Shown here: positions 55,803 to 64,000 of the stretch, piece after piece
Position numbering within the stretch: the stretch's first letter is position 1
Layout of the letters: every line of letters starts with the position of its first letter
DNA from: Tausonia pullulans
Taxonomy: Eukaryota > Basidiomycota > Tremellomycetes > Cystofilobasidiales > Mrakiaceae
Assembly (NCBI GenBank): GCA_951802195.1
Contig: OX637620.1
Location: 1-64,000, forward strand
Direction: 5' to 3'
Length of the DNA: 64,000 bases
Notes under the pieces: generated by a model
Told to the model about the DNA's origin: nothing
Databases searched by the model: none
The model's input: the letters and a program-made list of their open reading frames with translations, nothing else
Position numbers and translations under genes: made by a program

Positions 55803-58800
55803 ATGGGCAACTCCACCTGCCCAGTCCATGAGGCTCCCGTCCGTGCAGCATCCTATCAGCGGGCACGCACTCTCGAGCCTTGCTGAACTGGCCCTCGCCC
55901 CGTCACCTCTCTTTCTCTCCCTCCTCTCAGATCGATCCCAAGCCGTTCTATTCAAACGGAGAGCTCTCGTTCAAAGGTGATCCCCCATCTGAGCCTTTTC
56001 CTCATAGACCCTGGATAACCGAGACGCTTATTTTACAGCCCATCAAGTTGGATGGCTCGTCTCCGGCATCATGGCGCTCGTTAGCACGATAGCGTCGATC
56101 TGGTGCGCTCACGCCGACTGTTGACTGCGGTTCCAAGGCGGATGGATTCTTGCTGACAGGGTCGCGAGACAGGCTGGTTAATAAACACCTTATCTACTAC
56201 GTGAGGGATCACAGCCATGGTATGATTCAAGCAGTTCGATGCTGATCATGCGCGGCGTCCCCAGACCAACAAACGGCAGCAGCGCCACATCATTCGGTAA
56301 GCAAGCACTTGTGCAATATTTCTGCATCCGGACCCTGACTCATTCTTCTCTTTTCGATGGCGTAGTCTTCTTTTCATGGTGTGCCCGCTCGGATGGGAAA
56401 AGCTTTGGACCGTCTCCCACTGACCTCCCGTTGACTAGGTCCCTATCTACTCTATCGTCTCCTGGCTCAGTTATATCGATTACAAGGACGCGTGAGTGTT
56501 CTCCTCTCTTCTATTACATGCACTGATTATCCTCGCCTGCTCTCAGCATCTATTACGAGCTCATCCGAGGTACGAAGCGATGTAAGCTCCAAAACGACAG
56601 CGATCCAACTGACGTCTGTCACTCGCCGACGCCTCCAGACTGCTACGAGGTGAGCTGAAGCACGAATGCTATTCCGAGCTCCCTAAACGATGAAGCTCAC
56701 TGCATGTTTCACCTGAAGGCTTTCGTCATCGCCTCCTTCTTTGCCCTTCTTCTGGTGAGAGTGCCTACCCGAACCCTCTCTATAGGCGAGCAGCCACTGA
56801 GCGTGCTGCCCTCCTTCGTCTTTGTAGGCCTACATCGGAGGAAGTGATGCCGAGATCCGGTCCGTTATGCGCTACAAAGAGATGGACAAGTGGATGTGGT
56901 GCGTGCTGGTTTGTTGCTCTACCGATGCGCGACCTTAGACTCTATAATTCCAGGCCCTTTGGATGGGTTAAGTGGCGTCCTTCCACAGGCCTGTGAGTGG
57001 GAAAGACCTGTTGCCCGATCTTTACGCCGTCATTGATGCTCTTTCGCGTTGAAGCTACCTACTCCAGTTCCTCAAGTAAGTTTCCGCGTTGGAACCGTCC
57101 TCATCTGCGGGCCTGACCCCGTTTCGCCTTCTTGCCCAGGTGGAACATCATGTGCGTTCTTCTCATCACAATCAAGTCCAAGGATGAGAGTTAACCCTCT
57201 CCCGCAGGCAATACGTTGTCATTCGACCCCTCTCGACGCTCGCTGCGGTCATCACTCAATACTTTGGACTCTACTGCGTCGTGTCCTGGGGTCTTGGCTG
57301 GTCGCACATCTGGGTGAGTGAAACCCAATCTTTGAGAGACCTTCAGCTCCCACTGACAATGCACGATTTCAGCTCACGACGGCCATCAGTATCTCTGTTT
57401 CGATCGCCATGTACTTTGTCCTGCAGCTGCATGCCATCAGTGAGTGGAGACGTGTCCTTCACGTGCTTTTCAGTTGCCGGCTGATGATCGTGCTTGCTTC
57501 CTCCAGTCCACTTAGAACTGCAGCCATACGCACCCATCGCAAAGTTTTTCTGTGTCAAAGGTGTCATCTTCTTGACGTTCTGGTGAATCTGTTTATCTTG
57601 GGGTGGAGGATGACAGTGGCTGATTCAATGGCGCGCCAATTCGAAGGCAAGCGAGTGGACTTTCTTTGCTCGCTTCCTACGGAGTTATACCGGATACGCA
57701 GTGTGCGTTCCTTGGCCTCCCACTCCCCTGTTTCGCTCTCCTGATCCATCGCTGGTCCTCTTACTTCTTCAGATATGACATCCGAGGATATCCTCGTCGG
57801 CTTGAACGCCTTGCTTCTCACGTTCGAGGTTAGCTCAATGTCTTCTGGGGATCCCTTAACGTCAACTAACCAGTCACGTTTTTCCGCAGATGATGATTTT
57901 TGCTTTCATTCACGTCAGTCTCTTTGTTATTCAGATCGCATGGCTTCTACTAATGAGGCCCTCACACTTTCGTAGATCAAGGCCTTCACGTACCGCCCGT
58001 ACCGGCTCGAAGACCACTCAATCAAGACGTCTCGCTGGAAGTCCATATCCCACGCTTTTGATTTTAGGGACATTGGTCATGAGCTTTCTCAGGGCTCTGT
58101 CTAGTACGTGTGATTGATCTGGACTCCTCGTCGACATCGGCTAACGGCCGGCCGCTTGTGGTCTTCCCTCAGTATGGCGAAAAAGCTGCGCGGGCTCGAG
58201 CCAGACGGTCCCGATGTGCGAGAGCTTTCCCCCACTTGCTCCTGATCTTAACCCTTGACTAAAACTCACTCTTGATTCCATAGCGGGAAAAGGACCTCCA
58301 GGCTCTCACTGGTCACCGCCGCGGACGCGTCGCTACGCATCCAACCCCTGCCAGCGCCGCCGAACTCGCGAGGCAGCAGGCTGGTAGTGATCTCGAAACC
58401 AACCGCCATCGGCGGCCACTCGAGGAAGAAGAGGAGGAGGGCGAGATGGTCGAAGATATCCTGCTCAGACATCATCAGCCTAGATCGCTTGCGCTCACAC
58501 CTCCAAAGGACCACCTCCTCAACTACCTGGAATTTGATCCAGAGATCGACAAGGACCTACATCACCGCCTCGCTCACACCCCGGCCGCTTCGCCCCCCAG
58601 CTCAGTCAAAGGGCGTCCCGAATCCTCGCGTTTGGCATCTTCTCCTCACCTTTCGGCCTGCCAAGACCTGCGGGAGTTGACGCCCGAAATGGAGCCTCAG
58701 GAAGGCCGCTGGTGGCGCAGATGGGTACGAACCTCTTCTCCGGATCTTGGCCCGCGAGCGTACGGCAGTGACGACGACCGCCTCAGCCCAGCCCCTCGTC

Positions 58801-59831
58801 CAGTTGGATCTCTACGTGGCTTGAGAGGCGTCGGATGGGGTAGCTACCATGAAGTTGGCCGAGAGGAAGACTTCAGCTCTCAGGAAGAGCGGGTCGAAGC
58901 TGGAGGAATCCCCCACCCCAATCATCACAAACTTCATCACCATCACCACCACCCAGCCGCCTCTTATTCTAATTTTCCTGTACTTGCACAAGCCAGTCCA
59001 CGGCAGCAGCTCTACCAGGATGTGGCAAGGCTCCAACCCCTTTCATCTCAACATGGCCTCCCCGCGCCTTCACCCTCGGTTGCTTGCTCCGTCCCCCTGT
59101 CGCCGCCCAACCCCACCCGCCCTCGCCCGCCCATCGACGGCTACTTTGCGATGCCTTCGCCTCTGGAGCGCCTCTCGTCCACGTACCAGTCCCCAGGTCA
59201 ATCTGTCACATCGTGCACCTCCTCAGATCGTGGTACTTTTGGCGGAGCGCGCGCCCTCTCACAGTCGCGGCCAGCAGCACAAGCCATCAAGGAACCTTCC
59301 GCCGCACCGATACTAGTCAGCTCTCCCTCGGCCGAGTCGTTCAGGACGGCTCTCTCGCGATCTTCCATCCAAGACTACACCATTCGTACGTCATGCAGCA
59401 GCCAGGTCTCATTAAAACAAAGCTGACGCTCTCCGGACTGTCGCGCAGAGGAACCTTCCCGCCACCTTGCGCGCGTTGACCCCACCGCGCAGCTCAAATC
59501 CCGGGTCGACAAGCGTCTTACATTCGGAGATGGACAGGGACCCAGTCAGGGACCTGGATCCACTCGATCTTTTTCAAACGCCTCCTCAGCAATGGTGTGG
59601 AGCCCTCGCCAAGTCATCATGTCAGCTCTTGTTACCACTCCTGCTCGCTTGGCATACGCGCGCACGCTGATCTAGTTTGCCTCCTCTCCAATCTTCAGGC
59701 CAACTCCCCTATCTCCAGCGCGCTACCCGGGGAATCCTACTGCGTTTGGAGCGACAGCCTCGTTCCCGATGGGCCCCAACGCGCCGAGACACGCCGGCCA
59801 GACTCCCGGCGGAGCTCAGCGTTCCTGCTGA
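55803..59831 (+). CDS. TMEM184 / DUF300 (OST-alpha, LAZ1-like) membrane protein
   Basis: Seven-helix membrane protein of the OST-alpha/TMEM184 family; in other eukaryotes it is linked to vacuolar or plasma-membrane organic solute transport. Its role here is unknown. The first exon codes MGNSTCPVHEAP, then a GTCCGT donor and IDPKPFYSNGELSFKAHQVG. Helices follow over many small exons: WLVSGIMALVSTIASIW, VPIYSIVSWLSYIDY, CYEAFVIASFFALLLAYIGG, YLLQFLKWNIMQYVVIRPL, LGWSHIWLTTAISISVSI, FFCVKGVIFLTFWQ, GLNALLLTFEMMIFAFIHIKAF. The AYIGG and FLTFWQ motifs are family-typical. A long disordered, Ser/Pro/His-rich cytosolic tail (from about 58160), with a run of His (LHHHHHHP) and acidic EEEEEGEMVED, follows. 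The end at 59831 assumes a last intron from 59593; without it the frame stops at 59674. Confidence 0.88.
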
Positions 59832-60111
59832 GACGACGAAAACGAGAAAAGATGGACAGACCCACGGACACGATATAAATCTTTTGCGTTTCTCTTAACT
59901 TACTTTATCCTCTTTTCCTTTCTTTCTAACGATACGATAATCTTGTAATGCTGCGCTTGCTTTTGCCTTTCCTTTTTGGCCCGCCCGCCGTCGGAGAAGA
60001 GACCGACCGAGAAAGAGGCGACGGGCGGGAAAGCCGCGTAATCTGATCAAGCGAAGGAGGTTCTTGGCGGCCTTCCTTGCTTGACTGGCCTCCTCCCCTC
60101 AAACCACGACT
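59832..60111. other. Short intergenic region
   Basis: 280 bp between the TMEM184-like stop and the ferric reductase ATG. T-rich at 59880-59940, fitting a 3' end; nothing else seen. Confidence 0.4.
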
Positions 60112-62838
60112 ATGCCTGCCTCCTCAATGTCGTTCGCGTCGTCTTCCCGCGAGGAGGTTCAGGAGAGACCCCCTCTGACCGACCAATACATGAAGGTCAG
60201 TTCTTACTCGCTTGCTAAAGGAGGGCAGACACCAGCTGGCTGCCGCTTCCACCCTCTCCGTTGCCTTACTGAACTCTGCCCCGCCTTGTCAGGAGTTCTC
60301 CCGCTCCGCCTATCTCCACTGTCTCTACAACTACTCCTACCTTGCTGTTGTTGTTGCCCTTTGTCTCATTCTTGGACTGCACCACCACCGCCGGCGGCTG
60401 TTTGGTAGCAAGGGCCTGAGCAAGGCGAGCAGCCTCGCCTGGAAGAGCAGGGCGACAGCCCTCCGCCTTCGGTTCAAGAAGCGCGCCATCCTCGGTCGTT
60501 GGGATCTGCGAGGCAACGTCGGCATGGTCTCTCTTTTCGCCGCTTGGACTTTATACAATGCCGTCGCCGCTTTTGTAGGTGCCGTTACCTGCTAGTTCGC
60601 TCCGAGCCGGGCTGACGCGTTCATCTAATCACGGCTCTCGTTTACCACCTTGGCTCTGTCGCCGACCTACCTCCAGCTCTACACAAACCCGCCAGATCGA
60701 TCGAGCGAGGGGATTGGCCACATGACATACGCCTTCTGGCGATATGCGGCCAACAGGACGGGCAACCTCTGCTACGCCAACCTCGCGCTCCTCTTCCTCC
60801 TCGTCTCAAGGATCGACATCATCAGCCGGCTCACAGGGGTTGGGCTTCAGGCAAATCCGTCTATCCAACTCCAATCATGACTCAGCAGCTGACTATGCAT
60901 GAGCATCTCAGGACCTGAACTGGTTCCATCGATGGATTGGTTGGGGCTCGTTCGTCCTCGGCATGGCCCACGGTGAGCTGGATCAATATCCTTTGTGAAA
61001 TCAAGCGCGAAGTTCTGACTCCCTCGTCGAGTCAGTCCTACTCTACATTGTATGGTTCTGTCAGTTTAGGGCTCAGGACGGAAGCCTTTATCAACTTCGA
61101 CAGGCCTTCGGGGACCGTTATTTCCAAGTCAGCTCCCGCGCTGCTCCGTCGCGCTTTGCATCTCGGCTGACAGATTTCTTGGTTTCAGATGGGGATTGTC
61201 GCCAGTCCGTAACTTAGTTACACATTAACCAGACCTCGTGCTAAAAACTTACGCTTCATCTGCAGCGCTGGCCTTCTTGATCCTTGTCGTGTTGAGCGTC
61301 AAGTGGGTACGCGTCAATTACCACGAGGTGTTCATGGTCTCTCATATTGTCTGCTCCATCGTGTTTCTGTGAGTCCGCTCGCGGCGCGGAGACTTCGCTT
61401 GAGCGTGTGCTGACCAACGCCTCGAGCAGCATCTCATGCTACTTCCACTGGTCAGCTCTCCATCAGACTACATCATTTCACTATACTTACGTCTCACCTG
61501 CGCCATGCATCACAGGACCCCGAAAGGCTATTGGCCTCTCATCGCACTCTTCGTCTTTACTTCTTCCCGAGCCCATCGCACCTGGACGGTGACCCGCAAT
61601 GGCATGATCCGGCCCTGGTTGTCCCGTCGGGCTGGAGCAACAGCCAGCGTCCCACCAAAGCCTTCGGCCTTTAGCGTGATGATGGAGTCCCGCATAGAGG
61701 TACTGGATGAGAAGTGCTTACGGATCACCGTCCCGGTCGATATGCGCGTGCGCTGGAAGGCGGGGGACTGGGTCAAGCTCATCTTCGGCGATGGCTACGG
61801 CTTTAATCAGGCTGTGAATATCTTTCCTCTCAGTTTTGCAAAGGTTTGGGGGCACTGATGTGCATCTTTCCTTCCCAAAGCACCCCTTCACCATCACCAA
61901 TGCGCCGCAGCCGCTGCCCGTCTCGCAGCGCAGATCGAGGATGTCGCTCTTCCGCCGGTCCTCAAGCTCTGGCTCGGTGCCTTTACTCGCCGGCTCTCCA
62001 CTCCACCTTCCAAACGAGATGGTCTTCATCGTCGCTGCCTATTCTTCTCTTACCCGTCGTCTCTACGATGCGGCAGCGAAAGATTCTTCCAATGCGTTTC
62101 GCGTTCCTGTCGCCGTCGAGGGGCCCTACGGGCATCAGCCAGACCTCGAGGGCGTTGACACGCTCCTTCTCGTCGGGGGCGGTACAGGTGTCGCACATGT
62201 TCAGGCCTGGTGGGAGGGCCTTGTAGCGGGAGAGGAGAAGGCTCGTTCGAGTGTGAGAAAGCTCCAGGTGGCTTGGATCGTCCGGGAAGAGCGTGAGTCT
62301 TTCGCGAGGAACAAACGAAATCAGATGCTGACTGGGCCCTTCTGACTGGCCAGACCATCTTGACTGGGTCCCCCTTTCGACGCTGCTCGAACAAACGCCA
62401 CCTTCGCTCCTCGACCCATCCACCGACCTCCTACTTCATCGGACGGGCGCGGCGTCATCACATGCCCCCGTCAAGCCATCGCCCGTGGTGGAGTATATCA
62501 GGAATGGCCGACCCGACTGGAAGGAGGTAATGGCGTCAACTGTGGCTCAGGCACGAGGGCGGGTTCTCGTCATGGGTGAGTGAATGAACGATCGCCCTTG
62601 CTGGGAGGGGGGATCCTAATTGCTGAGCGCTTCCGTTCTTTGCAGTGTGCGGCCCTTCCAGTCTGGCCAACGCAGGTAAGACTTTTTCCAGGCATCGGCA
62701 GTGGTTTCATTATTTCTGACATTGGCTCGTCCCCTTCCAACAGTCGTTGATGCTGGCCTGGACGCAGCGGACCCGGAAAAGGTGCTTCGGGGCGATCTCA
62801 GCGGTGATGTGAGGGTGGACGTCGAGCTGTTTGACTGA
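60112..62838 (+). CDS. Ferric/cupric reductase transmembrane component (FRE family)
   Basis: Moves electrons from cytosolic NADPH through FAD and two hemes to extracellular Fe(III) or Cu(II). A short N-terminus MPASSMSFASSSREEVQERP leads to helix 1 (YSYLAVVVALCLILGLHHH). Next are GNVGMVSLFAAWTLY, NLCYANLALLFLLVSR, DLNWFHRWIGWGSFVLGMAH with two of the heme His residues, and YHEVFMVSHIVCSIVFL with the other two. The cytosolic half shows HPFTITNAP (FAD binding), EGPYGHQPDLEGVDTLLLVGGG with GTGVAHVQAW (NADPH binding) and VCGPSSLANAV (NADPH Cys-Gly motif), ending VRVDVELFD. Many short introns, no break noticed. It may work with metal uptake, but no Fet3/Ftr1 neighbour is present. Confidence 0.92.
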
Positions 62839-63094
62839 GAGAGTTAATAGAGAGTTTTCTTCATGACTTTAACGAGATGTGGCATGTGGGTAGTGAATTA
62901 CTGGTCCTAGTCGTCAAGGGAGCAAGGAGCCACGTCACCGCCTCGCCACTTCAGCGAGGTGGGTCAGGCCGGACAGGACGCGTGGCGAAGCCGGCGGAGA
63001 ACCCGACCTCCCGGCCACCCTTCGACCCTCTCAACGACGACCTACGAACACCCTCACGACCCCCCAACTTTCTCCTTCTCCCTCTCCCACCAAT
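62839..63094. promoter_or_regulatory. Intergenic region upstream of FIS1
   Basis: 256 bp; the part before the ATG is C/T-rich. It must hold the ferric reductase 3' end and the FIS1 promoter. Confidence 0.4.
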
Positions 63095-64000
63095 ATGCCC
63101 ACCGAACTCCCCTACGCCGCCGACGCTGAGGAGTCGCTCTCGTACCAGGAACTCGATGTCCTCAAGCGCCAGTTTGACACCGAATCCCGCTCGTCGCACG
63201 TCTCCATCCAAACCAAATTCAACTACGCCTGGGGACTTGTCAAGAGCCGGGAGAAGACGCTACAGACTGAGGGCGTCAAACTGCTGCAGGGTGAGTCTCA
63301 GGGTCGAAGGTGGGAAACGTACGCCTACGGCGTTTCAGCTCGGTTGGACGTGAGGGCTGGCGCGTGTGCAGTTAGCTGTGTGGCGATTCCGTCCCGCTCG
63401 CGTCTCGGGATGTCGTGTTTTTGCCCAGCTCATGGGTTCAGCCCTGTCTGGTAGGACTTCATCGAGGGAGATGTCCTGCTTAAAGTTCTCCTCCCAGCGC
63501 TTGGCTGCTGTCGTGCACGTGTAAACGCGCACCCATACTCTGTCCGCGAACGGGCTTTACCCCCTTCGCGTCTATCCTACACACTCTCCCCCTGTTACAA
63601 CAGCTATACTGACGCCAACCTCCGTTAGAGATCTACGCGGCTGAGCCCCTCCGTCGTCGGGAATGCCTCTACTATCTCGCGCTGGGGTACTACAAGCTCG
63701 AGGACTGGGAGCACGCGCGACGATTCAACGGTGAATCGCCGTCGTCATGGACCACTTTGAACTCCAGCAAGTTGTTCTGACGAAGAATGTTACTTTATAT
63801 ACAGACCTTCTCCTCAGTAAGGAACCAACAAACATGCAGGCTCAGTCCCTGAATTCGCTCATCGAGCGGGGTGAGGCGAAGTGTGAGTCGCTCACACTTC
63901 ATCGGACTTCGCTTGCCTCAGAACGCGCACTTGCAACTCGGCTGACCATGTCCATTAAACTTTTGAAACAGCTGGCTACATCGGCATGGCCATTGCAGGA
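63095..64000 (+). CDS. FIS1: Mitochondrial fission protein FIS1 (3' end beyond window)
   Basis: Outer-membrane adaptor recruiting the fission dynamin. Exons seen: 63095-63290, 63629-63730, 63805-63882 and 63972 onward, all in phase. [20 protein letters not shown] opens a helical arm. The TPR-like core follows: [77 protein letters not shown], then [10 protein letters not shown]. The YAWGLVKS and [10 protein letters not shown] motifs are diagnostic. The transmembrane tail anchor is expected just past the right edge. The first intron is long for this window (338 bp). About 135 of the usual 150 residues are visible. Confidence 0.93.

Noticed and set aside
58900-58960. Poly-His as a metal-binding domain in the TMEM184-like tail
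   Set aside because: A short His run from CAC/CAT repeats within a disordered tail; not enough to claim a metal site.

Overview
The window looks like basidiomycete fungal DNA, probably a Pucciniomycotina yeast-type genome. This is inferred from GC-rich coding DNA, very many short GT-AG introns, and genes such as URE1 urease, RNase H1 with an N-terminal hybrid-binding domain, a GAC1-like PP1 subunit, PP2A B56, ARPC3, FIS1 and a ferric reductase. The species cannot be named from sequence alone.

Left part (1 to about 29.5 kb): this part resembles a subtelomere. It opens with a 13-bp tandem repeat whose G-rich strand (TTGGGTCGGTAGG) points off the left edge, as a telomere would. The repeat meets a UNC93-like transporter gene that is cut off inside an intron or exon. 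Next come a stub of an FAD monooxygenase, a whole-looking Ty3/gypsy chromovirus with identical LTRs, many related solo or fragmentary LTRs, and a broken Ty1/copia element with LTRs inserted into it. Host genes here are peripheral-metabolism types: a secreted multicopper oxidase with 19 exons including 5-nt and 8-nt microexons, a small NAD(P)-binding Rossmann protein, an amino-acid permease and an MFSD1-like MFS transporter.

Right part (about 29.5 to 64 kb): this is dense, conserved, and I see no LTR copies. In order: RNase H1 (start codon split by an intron, an LTR 8 bp past its stop), a GAC1-like glycogen-targeting PP1 subunit with CBM21, a PP2A B56 subunit divergent from ARPC3, a CUE-domain protein, urease, a dead DHA2-type MFS transporter, an ADGF/CECR1-type adenosine deaminase divergent from a TMEM184/DUF300 membrane protein, a ferric reductase, and FIS1 running off the right edge.

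Functional links: urease and adenosine deaminase, both on the minus strand and separated only by a pseudogene, could serve nitrogen salvage from purines, with the amino-acid permease also in nitrogen uptake. The PP1 and PP2A targeting subunits are adjacent. The multicopper oxidase and the ferric reductase both touch metal redox chemistry but are 50 kb apart. Exon boundaries given were read by eye from splice consensus and protein-family continuity; they have not been tested with transcripts.
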